From the NCBI RefSeq assembly GCF_051622035.1, contig NC_135355.1:25833986-25897985 (forward strand): a DNA stretch of 64,000 nt, in the 5' to 3' direction. Made by a program: the position numbers and the translations under genes. The DNA is from Arctopsyche grandis (lineage: Eukaryota; Arthropoda; Insecta; Trichoptera; Hydropsychidae). This document shows positions 23,026-58,711 of the stretch, in pieces. The notes beneath the pieces are model-generated. The model saw only the letters and a list, made by a program, of their open reading frames with translations, was not told where the DNA came from and did not search any database. The first letter of the stretch is position 1, and every line of letters begins with the position of its first letter.

Positions 23026-24430
23026 TTTCACTTCGGTTCGCTCCCTCTCGACGATTGTCACTTTCAATTCAAATGAAATTGACAGTTGCGAGTTCCGGTA
23101 ACGGCCTACTCGTCCGTTCGTCGCCCAAACACCACACAATACAACCATACACATGAATTCGCTAGAAATATTTTCATTGATTAAAAAATACAAAATAGGT
23201 AGGTAGATAGATAAATAACTATAGTCATTGGTCACCTTAACAATTTTTGAAACGAAACAACGGATGAAAACTCGCTGTCAATAAATTACCCGAAAGTTTC
23301 GCTTCAATCGCACGTGACTTCACATCCGATACTATATTTAGTTTATTTTATTATTTAGAACTTTGCATTTCATCATAGAATTTTAATTAAATTATAACAC
23401 TGATTTTAATAAAGTTGAGATCAAAATGTGGGGAGAACACATTACAAGCTCTATTCGATATGTTTTCACGGGTTCGGTGATTACTGATCACAAATTACTC
23501 GTCACAAAGTCACTAAAATCTCTATAACGGAACATCTGGCAGCCGAAAAGTCCATCATACTAACGATAACTATCATAGTAACGAGAACTTGAGTGCCAAA
23601 TATTGTGTATTCGCGATTTTCATGGCAAAAATTGTCTTTGTGACCACCCCAATGTGACGAATAGTCCAATTACCGTTTTCACGTCGTTACAGTCGTTGTC
23701 TATGCCAGTGCATCCCAAATTGGGGGTCGCAACCTCCTTGGGGGCCGTAGGATTTCTCGCGGGGGCCGCGAAAATATTCAATAGAAAGTACAAATATTCA
23801 TTTATGAATATTTTTACACATTACATATTTAGGAAATGTATATACATATTTAAGTCTGTTAAATAATTACACATTATATGAAAACTTTCCAACAAAAGCT
23901 TTCTTTGTGGTCAAAAGGTATTAGTCAAGGATGCACGGAGATGTTTTCGTGTTTGAATGATTTTCTCACGAATAATGAAATACCACTGTCGACTTCAGTG
24001 AAAAATGTTATACTTGATCACATGGCCGAATCGATACTATATTTCACGGAACATCTGGCACCCGAAAATTCCATCCATCGAGAATTACTGAGAACTCGAG
24101 TACCAGATATTCTATATTTGCCATTTTTGTGGCAACGATTGTCGACTGCGCGATCGCAATGTGCGAAATAGGCGGTTTACCGTAGTAACAACTATACCAT
24201 CAATACCACTAGAGGTTGATAATAATGTCACAGGGTTCATGGTTTTTGAATTTAAAATTCAAGTGGCCAACGAATATCACTTGACGAATAATTATAATGT
24301 TTCCTCTTTCTACTTTTTCATATATGTTTGTTTGAAATCGTATTCATATGGATTTGAAATCAAACAATTGAATATCTAAAAAAATCCTTAAAATTATTCC
24401 TGTCAAAAGTAAAATTAATTTGTATTGAAA
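23026..24430. other. Spacer with hAT fossil and a diverged duplication
   Basis: Two diverged copies of one segment lie at about 23500-23700 and 24025-24190, sharing ACGGAACATCTGGCA and CCGAAAA(G/T)TCCAT. Between them is the hAT fragment listed next. No host gene seen. Confidence 0.6.
23706..24010 (+). pseudogene. hAT-type transposon fragment (GTF2IRD2/ZBED-like transposase piece)
   Basis: Starts with a hAT-like end CAGTGCATCCCAAATTGGGG followed by the GGGTCGCAACC type sequence common in animal hAT elements. At 23878-24010 the plus strand reads KTFQQKLSLWSKGISQG and CLNDFLTNNE, resembling a conserved middle part of GTF2IRD2-like hAT transposases. Only a fragment survives. Confidence 0.5.
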
Positions 24431-25022
24431 ATGAACCATTTTTTAACGACATACGAAAGAGATTTTTACTGGCCTAGATTTTTTTACCAGACACTCATTA
24501 ATAAGTATATACATATCTATTTATTTACCAATTTTATCATACTTCTTATAAGTTCTTAGCATTGTAATTGAAAATAAATATATATTTATTTAGACTCCAC
24601 TATGAGAAAGAAAATGAACATAATTTGTATAAAACAAAAACTGAAAATATTCAGGAGTTCAAATGTAAATGTACAAAGAATATGAATCAACGCATTGAGA
24701 ATGATAATAAACTGGAAAAAGAATTGAGCAGTTGTCAATGCCACCTTAATTTTAATCGGAAAAATATTCTTGATCACTCGTTTACTAACCACATACTTAA
24801 GTTTCCAAGATTTGATATTCAAAATGGGATATTTGGTATTCATTTACAAACATTCAACTTTTTATAAATTTAATTACAAACTAAACATAATTAAAAATTA
24901 ATTTTAATTTGTACATATAAGCACATAAAGAAAACATCGGAAAATTGTTTGGACATTCAGAATATCAAGATAAAATAAGTAAATTGGGCGGACAAATTCT
25001 GAACAAAAAGATCACATTTTAA
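24431..25022 (+). CDS. Uncharacterised small protein A, tandem paralogue
   Basis: Three exons with in-phase GT/AG borders: 24431-24504, 24594-24835 and 24931-25022, giving 135 residues. Starts MNHFLTTYERDFYWPR. The middle exon is rich in Lys, Asn and Glu with two CxC motifs (CKC and CQC, 20 residues apart) and FPRFDIQ. The last exon reads IGKLFGHSEYQDKISKLGG. The acceptor of exon 3 (CATAAAG) is weak and was chosen because it aligns with gene B; CATTCAG 27 bases downstream is the alternative. No signal peptide or membrane segment. Function unknown. The gene model rests on homology with the neighbour, only 105 bases downstream. Confidence 0.75.
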
Positions 25023-25127
25023 CTGTGTCTATTTAATTTACAATATATTTTTTTAAATTTAAATAAAACAACTGAACTATGTTAGTACTTGCAATATAAA
25101 GTATTGGATAAATTTTATTTATTGAAA

Positions 25128-25830
25128 ATGAATAAATTTTTGACAACTTATGATAATGATTATTGTTGGCCAAGATATACATTGGCATCATTTATTGAAA
25201 GGTCATTATTGTTATTACGTAGATTTGAATGGATTTACAATATTATTTCTCAAATGCAAATACATTTTTTAGACTTGATGAAAAAAAATCAACCGCTAGA
25301 ACGGGAAGAGGACTCAAAGTAATTAATAATTACCAATATCAGGACCCAGTTTGTGCTTGTGTACATATCGATTCAAAATTGGCCATTGAAAATAAAGACA
25401 CTACTAATTTTTGTCAGTGTCCTCTGCAATTTGTTCCAAAATTTTTACCAAATCGACGTAAATATTCAAGATTTCCAAAATTTGAAATGAAATTAAAACT
25501 CAGTAAGGTTTTATACAATTTTAAATCTTTATTTCATAAATAAAATTATACATTGACTTTCGAAATCTAGACATTTCTATATGTTATTCTTATTAGCATG
25601 TAAATACTTTAATATACAAAGCAAAAGTTGACAATAGGAATGTATAAAACAATGTAAACATAGATATACCAATTATTGACACATACATTTTATGTATTTT
25701 AAGCAATTTAAATAAGTTTCTGATTTCAGATATCAATCCTTTTGGAGGGCGAACCGAATATCAAGATAAAATCGGTAAACTTGGAGGACTACTTATGGAC
25801 AAGAATTTTAAAGCTAGAGCTTGTAAATAA
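25128..25830 (+). CDS. Uncharacterised small protein B, tandem paralogue
   Basis: Three exons: 25128-25201, 25273-25502 and 25730-25830, giving 134 residues. Exon 1 is exactly as long as in gene A (74 bases), and both introns interrupt the same phases (2 and 1). Starts MNKFLTTYDNDYCWPR. Two CxC motifs (CAC and CQC, 17 residues apart) and FPKFEMK lie in the middle exon. The end reads NPFGGRTEYQDKIGKLGG and a Lys-rich tail. Ends are well conserved with A while the middle has diverged strongly, which argues for two real, old coding copies rather than one gene and a copy error. I do not recognise the family. Short TTYxxDYxWP words recur in some axonemal proteins, but that is only a hint. Confidence 0.8.
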
Positions 25831-27464
25831 AAAATTAATTATCCTGTAATTCTGAATTCACTTTAAAAGCGTTATTAAAAAAAAATAAAAGACATTTATT
25901 TTTTTACGAATATCATTTATTTCTTCGACCATAATGACTAGAACAGACTAGACGACTTTCAGTCTGTAAGTATAAAATTATATTTATTACAAATTATCCC
26001 TAGAGTGGAGTCTGTTCAGAGGTAACATTTTTCTGTAAAACTTTATATATAAATCAACATATCAACATTCAACAATTATATCAATATAATTTACGCAGTT
26101 ATCTCCCACAGCAAAATTAATAATAGATTCATACATAAATATATCAGAGTAATGTAATCAGCAAACAAAATGACCCGATTTGAAAAATTAGATGCATCCA
26201 CAATTCTCTGTTAAACTTCATCTGATTGACCAATTAAGTAAATGATACAATTAAGGCGACCAGAAGAGATAGAATAGATCGTGAATAGAATCATGGAAGA
26301 TTCCATTAAAAATTTCAATCTATGTATTTAAAAAAAAATCATTCCTATAAATACATATACATATAAATGTGTGTGCAAACATAATTATTTTTTCTTATCT
26401 TGTGATCGCCTCAATTATATCTTATACATAAATATTTTATGACAATAGTGTGATTAGCTTTATTTTATCAGTCTTAATATGAAACAGTAAAGTAGCAAGG
26501 CACTTTATGTAGAAAATTTTTTGTCATCACTGGTAAAAATTTACAGCAATATTCTGTCATCTGATTTCAGCATAGATATGTGATTTATTTATTATTGTAT
26601 TTACAAGTCTACTTACACATACGTTTGTGATTTGCATAAAATTCGTAAAATAAGTCCACATATACATATGTATATCTTTTCAAATATTAGAATCCTATCA
26701 CTGCGCAGTTATAGGAAAATATGTAAGTATATTTTGTGGTCCCAATGTTGTATCAATAGACGATTTAATATTTTTCCTCGATTAAGTTTAGTTGTATTTC
26801 ATTTAGCACACATTGATTTTAGTTATTACACAAATTAAATTAGATGTGTCCATATTTAACAGAATCGCTAAAATTTCCTACATCTTTTGCACATTTGAAT
26901 ATGAGTCTATATATTTGAAAAGAAATGTAGTTCAGCAGTAAACAAAGGTCAACAATATATAATATACATATGTCGTTACATAAACCAAGATTTCTCTTAA
27001 AAGTAAATATTTAAAAATTTTTTTTTACAAAAATTAAATTATGATTAGGAAACAAAATTTGACTAGTAGGTATTTGAATCCCATTTCATTTAAAACACCA
27101 AATATATCTAAATCTACCACCGTGCTCTAATGATATTGTTAATCGAATGATGCGAATTAAGCTAATCATGATTACCTTTTAATAACTGGGTATAGATGAG
27201 TTTTTTTTTTACATCACAGAAGTTTCATAGATTCTTCTCTACTAAATCTATGTGAAAAGAATAAAATAAAATTATAATGCTCGTACATATTACATTAGTT
27301 ATGTATATGTAATGGACGAATTTTCAGAGAATTTTTCAAAAGAAGATTTGACATTTGTTTTTTAATTTAATATTTCAATTAAAACTTTGTTTAAAAATGC
27401 TTGATATCTTAAAAAGAAGAGTAAAAATTAATTAAACCTACATCTTGTGGAATCAGAAATAATA
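25831..27464. other. Convergent 3' spacer
   Basis: AT-rich; should contain the 3' UTR of paralogue B and of the RhoGAP gene. No further coding frame or repeat recognised. Confidence 0.6.
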
Positions 27465-50502
<23,038 letters not shown>

Positions 50503-52134
50503 CTGAATCAAAAACCAAAAAAAATAGATAAATATACATATTTTAGTGTGATGCAACATTTTTGGTTTGGCCAGAGAAATGTTATAATAATAGAAGTGGC
50601 TTTAGGCGTCATATTGTTGTCAAGTGGCGATTGTCCACAGACAATCCTAAATAATTTTAGTATCAGTCGTATTCGATGCTTGGTGCTCGACGTATGTCCG
50701 ATAAAAGCTTCTCTGTTTGTTTATATTACTCGCAAGATGGGCAACTATCGCTTAAAATAAACAATACATTTTTATAAGTAAATTGATCCGATTGTATTCC
50801 GTGTGTTGTAGCGTATTTATAGAGACGTACCGCGTAACATCGATAACAATTATTTATTAGTAAGGGCCCTTCTATTATTATAACATTTTTCTGGGTTTGG
50901 CGCAAAGCTTTCGATTTCCAATTTTTACATGGAGATGTTTCACCGTTAAAACTTTAATTATGCGTTGTTCGGTTTTCCGTATGATGCTCTTTTTCGCAGG
51001 CGACATTTCGAAAGTGTGTACTAATAATATTTTCTATCAAAGCGTGGCAACTCTCCAAAAATATATATATTGTTTCGAGTGTTTGACATCCGAAGGATCG
51101 GAACGAAAACAATTGCCGGGAGAGCGCGCTCGCCTCTGAAATATTGCGCTGAAAATAATGCAACAACAAAATGGCCAAACACTTCGTTTGGCACGAACGA
51201 ATTGTTAATTAACAGTCAACACGTCGGGACATGGGAACGTGTCGCTAGACGTTAAAAAAATGATGATTTTTTGACATAAGTGATGTGAACACTTCAACCT
51301 TCAAGTACACGTAACTTCGTATTATTATGTAAGACTATACCATGATTTTTAATTAAAAATTAATTGAATTATTTTTAATTACACAATTAAGAACTAGAAT
51401 AGTTTAATGACTAGCTTATTAAGTGATTTTTAATATAGTATATATGTATGTTACTAATTGTTAAATGTACACATATTATATCTGCTATTAAAAATTTGTA
51501 TATTTCATTTTCAGTTCTTAAGTGATTCGGATATATTTTTTTCTATATTGAAAAATTGGTTTGTATATCAAAGGAATTAGTTGGTATTTTATAATTTAAA
51601 TTGAATACAGTATCAAATTTGAGTGTGCCGAAATTTAAATTAAATACATACATATGTACATACATTTATACATATGTAGGTAGGATATAACTATCAAAAT
51701 CTTGTAGTCTTATATTTTGTAGTACGATATATGAACTTTTAAATTACATATCTTAGATTTTTTTTTGAATTACAGCAAATTTGTTATATTAGAGAAACAA
51801 CAGTGACTTGGCAGTAAAATAAATCAAATATATTTCACATATGCGTATAATACACATATAATTTGCTTAGCAAAGGTATTCTTAATTGTTCTACGAAATC
51901 TATGCAACGTCATTTATATATACATAAATATGTGTATGAACATATACATATAATATGTGCATGTATGATCTCAAAACAAAGCTTAGACACAATCCCATTG
52001 AACACTCAATATAAAATCCGAGGTAATGGAAAAGATTTCGTTAACTATTTATAATTTTTATATATTATATGAATATTAATTTATAATGAATCAGTTTCAA
52101 TTAACACTACTCTACATATATGTATATGTACATA
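50503..52134. other. AT-rich intron or flank, nothing assigned
   Basis: No exon, transposon end or repeat array recognised. Probably RhoGAP intron. Confidence 0.5.
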
Positions 52135-52375
52135 TGAGCTGTTATATTTGAAAGTGGCATAGTTTTCTTCATTTCGAGAAATATTTCGCAAAACATTAAT
52201 TATAATGCGTTGCGTTTAACAATATTTAAAAATACTAGTGGCCTATAAATACATTTATTCTGCTTTTACGAGATTCTGGACATATCGAATTAAAAGAAAT
52301 GATAACAATTTGTGAATTACATAAGTCAAACAGAATGTTTGGAACTGAAATAGGACATCTCTTTCAAATATAGAC
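52135..52375. mobile_element. MITE family 3, copy 4
   Basis: Left end TGAGCTGTTATATTTGAAAG; internal TTCATTTCGAGAAATATTTC; right end CTTTCAAATATAG, truncated before the CGGCCCA. Confidence 0.75.
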
Positions 52376-52473
52376 TCTTGTAGTGTTAAAAATGATTGGT
52401 CGGCTGCAGGAAGACACTTAGGAAAACCGGACATGCTATCTCTTTCACCGCCTCTCGACCAATAGCATTTCGA

Positions 52474-52515
52474 ATAGACAATAGAACATTGTACGTACGA
52501 TGTTCTATTGTCTAT
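52474..52515. repeat. Near-perfect 42-bp palindrome
   Basis: Arms ATAGACAATAGAACAT and its exact complement flank TGTACGTACG, itself almost palindromic. Confidence 0.9.
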
Positions 52516-52819
52516 AAGTGTCATCCTACAGCGGATGGACTTTAAGAGCCATTCAAAAGATGTTGAAACTGGTAAATCACATTGGTTCTGGCCGAATTTC
52601 TCGCAGCCTTACAGATACTTGATGCCACACAGAACATCTGAAAATGTCACTCACCCCTAAGGATTTTTATAAAAAAACTATAGGTATACGCTTATAATAT
52701 AAGAAAAGCATCGAAATTTAAATAGTAAAACAAAAATTAAAATTTAGTTTTAATTAGTTTGTACATATGTTATAGAGAAGTGTAATTTCAGTTGTAAGAT
52801 AATCCAACTGGCATTTTAG

Positions 52820-53710
52820 GTCATTCATATTCGAATACAATTCAATCAGTAAATTACATATATCGCAAATACACTTTCAACAATGTGCGCCAGTTTTAAT
52901 ATAACAATTGAGCTTTGACAGCGCTGATTTTATTACAAATGATTTAGAATCCGATAATGCGTTAATGTGTGCTAGGTATTATTACGAATCAAGGTAATGA
53001 GTACTGTATTACGATAACTACAGGTTTTTCACCTCAAATTCAATATTTTAATTTTCAAATTCAATATTTTACATTTCAAATTAAATATTTATTGATTGCG
53101 GAAATGAATATTGATGTAATTGTGTAGCATGAAATCATGGAGCACTCCACAGTTAATTCCAATATTTTTTGCGACTTTCTCGAAAGATTTTTGCAGAAAT
53201 TAGAAGAAAATATTTTTGAAAAAGTATTAAAGTGCATGGGCTGGTTGAACGTACAAACCATTTTTTAATTATCTTACCTCCATACTCACCAATGATGAAT
53301 CCCGTTGAATAAATATGTTCTAAGATTATATGTTCTGCCAGGAATTTGCTTGCAGACCCATAGATCAGATTAAATTTGGTGGAGATCATACAAGATCAAA
53401 ATATTTCATTTGAAATGGAAAAAATTGAATTTGAAATGGAAAATATTGAAATTGAGGTGGAAAACCTGTATAAGAGGTGTGTTCAAAACAAAAATGTGGC
53501 TTTATAACTCAATTAACTAGTCGAGTGACGTTTTCACGAAAACCTAACCTCTCATTCCTACCTGGTACTTATAGTTGAACTGTATTTTCAGTTGTAATAT
53601 ATTTTGACAGTTGGAACGTAATTCGCCATATGAATCAACTTACGTCGGTTAGACGCAATATATTTTAACTAGTTGAAATATATTACAACTGGAAGATACA
53701 CTACTGGAAC
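52820..53710. mobile_element. Repeat family 4 with nested Tc1/mariner fossil
   Basis: Shares, inverted, the sequence of 59531-60056: CATATTCGAATACAATTCAA, AATACACTTTCAA, GTGCGCCAG, AACCTAACCTCTC and a palindromic right part with TTCAGTTGTAATATATTTTG. The comparison shows that 53021-53468 was inserted later. Confidence 0.7.
53021..53468 (+). pseudogene. Tc1/mariner-like (IS630-type) transposon remnant
   Basis: 448 bp with inverted ends CAGGTTTTTCACCTCAA / CAGGTTTTCCACCTCAA and TA on both sides; the empty-site copy near 59.85 kb lacks it. The plus strand carries a decayed transposase C-terminus with ILPPYSPMMNPVE, the LPPYSPxxNPxE word of DDE transposases, followed by a stop. Confidence 0.75.
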
Positions 53711-54752
53711 TATACATATGTACAACGTATTCATTAAGTGAAATTGACATATTACATCGCTCTGAAAGTGTCCATACGGAGCGGAAACGTCAATATAGAC
53801 AGTTTGTCGATCGAAAATGTACTTATTGACAATTGAAGCTGTGAAGTGTGTACATAGTATTAATTTTGCAGACTGCTTGGCGTTTATTCGACGTTGTACA
53901 AGTGTCGGTTACATCACTGAAATGGTCTAAATGTGTCCAGGTCGAGTGCTCGACGCGCCGGCTGACTCACGTGCGCCTGATTTTTGACGAGTGATTGACG
54001 GAATACTCTCACCCTCTATCTCCAGCTCGCTTGGTGGTCTCGGTTCTTGAATTGCCGACACTTATCGCAAATCCCTTATCTCGTGATGATTTTCTGGGAT
54101 CAATAATTAATTGAATTTTAATTTTAGCCCCAGCTGTAAGTGTTTCCGAATTGTAATTCTAGCCGCGCTGTCAAAACTATCGAGAAATGATGGAAAATAC
54201 GACCACTCGGAAAATATGTTCAACTCAAAACTACATACTGTATATATTTACCTATTGACGCTGACTGATTGGGAAGATGATTTTGGATGTCAAGGTCACC
54301 ACAGAAATTCAATTCGATTCTCATAACTTATAATATGCACACTTTTTATTTTTTAAATACATATATGTATATGTAGAAAACTAAGACACGTACAATTCAT
54401 TTCGTAGTTTCTAAAGCTTGCAATCATACATAGAAATGTATATTTAGAATTTTAAAGATTATTCATACGGAAGTTTCTCTGATTAAAAGCAATCATACTT
54501 TTCTCCTGATTATAAGGTACTATACTAGTATTGTACCCGATGAAATATTATCGTATGGGTTATGGCATATTAAGTTATTAAATAAAAAAAAATACAAAAA
54601 ATGTGTCATTCTTGTGTTCGATCCGCACGTGGTTGAATTTGTTGAAATATCTTTTAAATATTTTTAACTTAATATTTATTTATATTTAATTGTTTAATAT
54701 GAAAAAAAATGATAAAAACTACCTACCTACCTACATATAAAATACATTTTCA

Positions 54753-54792
54753 ATAGATGGCGCTAAATGCTCAGAGACTTAGCGCCGTCTAT
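54753..54792. repeat. Short hairpin
   Basis: ATAGATGGCGCTAA and its complement with one mismatch, 12-base loop. Confidence 0.7.
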
Positions 54793-55138
54793 GAGCCCAG
54801 AGGAAACATTGATAGCAAACATGAAATATATATAGAAGTTTTTGTCTTTTGTTATTAGTGTTTTGGCTGTGACGTATATACATACATACATATGTTTGTC
54901 AAATCGAAATAACTATTACAGTACGGCGAGCGTTATTTTACACGGACACACAAAATAGCGATATTATATATTTTATGGGATTATTTTACTAGGTATGTTA
55001 TTTTTGTAGAAAATACCCATTTATGTAGTTAATAATTGAAAGGAAAATATAATTTCATAGAGCATTGTTTCCTAACTCTTTTTGTGCCACGCCCCACTTC
55101 AATGACTTCAAAATATATGTATAGCTTACCAAATTTTT

Positions 55139-55149
<11 letters not shown>

Positions 55150-55177
<28 letters not shown>

Positions 55178-55290
55178 TGATTTAAATAAATTAAATAAAA
55201 AAACAAATGAATGTTTACTGTTGGATTGTTTTGCCATGTTTAAGATGTTTATATTACAAATACAGAGCTAAGCCGGGTAAAACCACTAGT
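55150..55290 (-). repeat. Dispersed repeat, inverted copy
   Basis: Contains ACAAATGAATGTTTACTGTT, CATGTTTAAGATG and GAGCTAAGCCGGGTAAAACC, the complement of the 8.3-kb and 41.1-kb copies. Preceded by an AT microsatellite at 55141-55169. Confidence 0.7.
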
Positions 55291-55867
55291 ACATACATAT
55301 ATTATATTACTAACATTAGTATTATTGGTCAGTGGCATTTCTTATCATCTATTCTCAGAATTTTTTTTAGATAAATTCTTCTGATTTAAGTAAATCGTCC
55401 CATATACATACATATGTAGTACGATTTTTCCAGATTTAGCTATGAGAAGAAAAATATCAAGAATACGATTTTTGCTAGTATTTACATACATATATACATA
55501 TACATATAACTTATTGTTGATTATTTTTTTAAAATTTCTCCCCCCCCCCCCCCAATATTCAAATTGCTCCATCGGCCCTACGTTGAGAAACGCTGGTGTA
55601 TAGCGAGATTTGGTAAGATAAAGATTTAATAAATCAGTTCACAGTTAATAAAACATCAATATATGGAATTGAATATAATACATTATGCATATTGATTAAA
55701 ATTTTAGTCATTAGTTCTAGAAAAGTTACGACAGATTTTTATCATTTTTCGTTGTATGTAATATACTTTTAATCTATGAAGCTTAGTTGAAAATACCTAA
55801 CTGACTTTACGACACATCGTGAACCTTTGTATACTTGTTATAACTTATAAAAGGCTACATTTTAGAC

Positions 55868-56826
55868 CAGAGGTCTCCAACCTACGGCCCGCTAGCACTT
55901 TTCATCCGGCCCTCGGCTCTTTTGACCAGCTCGTGAAATTTTATGCGAGGGAAAATATTTTCAAAATATTCCTTTCACGATTTCTGTCGAAAATATGGCT
56001 TTCAGGGTTCCAAGTAGTAAAGCCCAAATATATTTTGAGGGAATCTCAAATGACATTTGGGATTCCCTTAATTAACAAATTGTCTTTTATTACTTTATCA
56101 GGATAAGTGACGAGTGTTTGGACTTTTTTTCCAAAATTAATTTGATATTGATATCAAAGATCTAAACGAAGAATATTTTCAATTGGAATTTATCGATCTT
56201 GAAGCAAATGATGGTTTAAAAATTAAGTTTTACGCTAAATTGGAGTCGGATTGTCCATAAATAAAAGCATTTGCTGGAAAAAATATATCAAATTTTTGTA
56301 GCACGTATGTACATATGCGAATAAATGTTTTACAAAATTAAATTTATTTAAACGATATATCAATCTTACTAAAACGATCAGCATTTCAAATTTGACCTTT
56401 AACGTACGCTGGACAAAATTTCCGTTTTGAAAAAAATTTTTTTTCATACCTTAGCACTGAGAAAAATATCCCATGTTAGATTTTTTAAATATGAAATAGC
56501 CCCGTTTATACGATAAGGGTAAATAAAAAAGAAACTACTAAAGCGGTGTTTAAATTACAAAAAAACCGTTGAAAATCACTATTTTCACAAACTTTAATGG
56601 GCAGTGCAAATAGTTTTTATTTTCCTTGATAGAGAACGTCTTTTCCAACCTAAGTTGTTTCCAAATTCCGTTTCCAAATTGGTTGTTTTCGATTAGATAT
56701 TAGGTATAAATTCCTTATGTACAAATTTGTTCAAACTGGATTTCAATAGGATTTTTTTTTATCCGGCCCATCATACATTTTGAAATTCCGAACCGGCCCA
56801 TTTCCCAAAAAGGTTAGGGACCCCTG
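55868..56826 (+). mobile_element. hAT element with decayed transposase tail
   Basis: 959 bp, ends CAGAGGTCTCCAACCT and complement of CAGGGGTCCCTAACCT. Flanks agree at 5 of 8 bases. At about 56155-56290 the plus strand reads EEYFQLEFIDLEANDGLK and IKAFAGKNISNFCSTYV with stops, the C-terminal part of GTF2IRD2/ZBED-like hAT transposases. Confidence 0.75.
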
Positions 56827-57853
56827 CTTCAGAGTACTGAAAAAAATGAGTCATCATCAAAGACAATAAATGTGATTTTCTGTTATTAACCCTTTGAGTG
56901 CTGAAGATATTATAATCATAGGTATTTAAAATTTCCGAAATTCTAAAAGAGGTATGTATGTATGTATGTAGTACTATGTGAGCAATATTTCAGGTTTTAC
57001 ACGTATTATATAAAGGTTTTGCATTAAAAATGAAATTTTCAAATCACTATGTATTGAGCTTGTGCGTCAGAAGCGAAATCATCGATTTTATCAGTAGCAA
57101 CTTTCATCGACGAATCTATCTGTATCCGATTAAATATTTATTCAACGTTTGGACACCTCGTTCAATTTGATCGATATTTTTTTCAAATCTATGAATGTAT
57201 ACATATGTATATAGAAAAACTAGAATTCGATACCTACAACGGTTTGTAACCAAAAAATAGCACCATCCGCGTAAGCACGGTAATAATTCTGGAAGTCGAA
57301 CTATTCAATGATTTATTTATAGCCGAAATAACATCACTCATTGAAAGTGAAAATAGCAAATCTTGCGGTCGGCAATAAAGTGTTTTCTTTATGTTTTTCG
57401 GCCGAAGATGAATTTAAAACGTTTACTCGATCGAATGCCAACTACGACCGGTCGAGCGCATTGTTACATTTAAAAAAACAATTTGATTTGTATCGATTAT
57501 TTTTGTAATGCCGGACATTTTTCCAGCCTCATATTAAATCATATATAATATTATATTAATAATTGAATGCTAGTTTGTATATTTACCGCTACATTAAATT
57601 TTCATCTGATGACAAAAAGTGTGTAATGGCACGGGACGTGTTATTGGCCTGCAGCTGTGAGAGGCGTGTCTATATGTTATTATTAATTCGTAGGATCTTA
57701 TTATTTCGACAAGTTTCTCCTAAATTTCTTCAAATATGGATGTCAATACAAGGATAAATTATCACCGAAAACAATACAATTGATAAGGCTTACAAAGTAA
57801 CGTGACATTAAAGATTTGGCGTACCAGCGTTTTTTTTGCATGTGTAATACTAT

Positions 57854-58266
57854 TATTACGTACACCGCGGATTAAGCGAATAGAATCCCAGATACTGTGT
57901 GACCGTTCAAGGATTACCTGCAAACTAAGTGCTTGCACTTAGCGGCGATAGCATCCCCGTGCGACCATTATAATTGGTTTCAAGGATTATATTTAGACTC
58001 TAAGTGCATGTAGGCTAAACAATGACCGTTGTTAGTCCCTTCTCAGAACTGACCCATACCGTGTGACCGAATGTCGTGGGAATACATATCCGAATACGTG
58101 ACTATACAATAGGTAAACAGATTAGACGTCCTGAGAGATCTACCCCTTATAAGGTGGTACGTAGGCGATATCATGTCATTCTGGACTGTATCTCGTTAAT
58201 CATCAATAAATGCTGTGAAACGACTTTGGCCTTTTACTTGGATTCTCCACTCACCCCCACGCAACA
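57854..58266 (+). mobile_element. Solo LTR of the Gypsy family (diverged subfamily)
   Basis: 413 bp, about TATTACG to CGCAACA, flanked by CTAT on both sides. It shares CGCGGATTAAGCGAATAGA, ATACATATCCGAATACGTGA and AGATCTACCCCTTATAAGG with the LTRs at 11.8 and 15.2 kb, but has a different centre. Confidence 0.88.
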
Positions 58267-58711
58267 CTATCTAAAAAAATGTTCCGCATATTGTATGTGT
58301 ATATACCTTAACGGTAACATTAGCTGTCGTGACCCGATTTTCAGCAGGTTTCTCATCAAAATTCAAAAAACCTTTTTTTTTAAATAATTACATTTATTAA
58401 AATTTTAGCAGTTCATACATTGAAATTGGTTAAGGGGGAGCGGAATTACCAGTATTCGAAGCTGTAAAAATCATTTTTGACGCATCATAACTTTTGCAAC
58501 GTTAAAGTGGTTTTATTTGTATTTAATTGAAAAATTGCCGAGGATTAGGTCGCGATGGAAAATGGTACTGTACCTTTATTCGCCAATTGTTCAAATGCGG
58601 ATATTTGAGTATATTAAATACATCTGAGGTCGAGTCAAATTTTATTAATTTCATCTCAAACAAAAACATAGATAAAGTAAAAATATGTACCCTTCCGAAC
58701 ACTTTCAGTAT

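Noticed and set aside
22746-23156. 136-residue plus-strand frame overlapping the pseudokinase start
   Set aside because: Antisense of the GC-rich first codons of the pseudokinase; Arg/Pro-rich composition is typical of a shadow frame.
23026-23235. 70-codon N-terminal extension of the pseudokinase frame
   Set aside because: AT-rich, hydrophobic and low in coding character until the ATG at 23025, which has a good Kozak context and begins a Lys/Gly-rich start.
24594-24867. Reading gene A as a single-exon 99-residue protein
   Set aside because: The three-exon model aligns with gene B in length, phase and both termini; the single frame would lose the conserved start and end.
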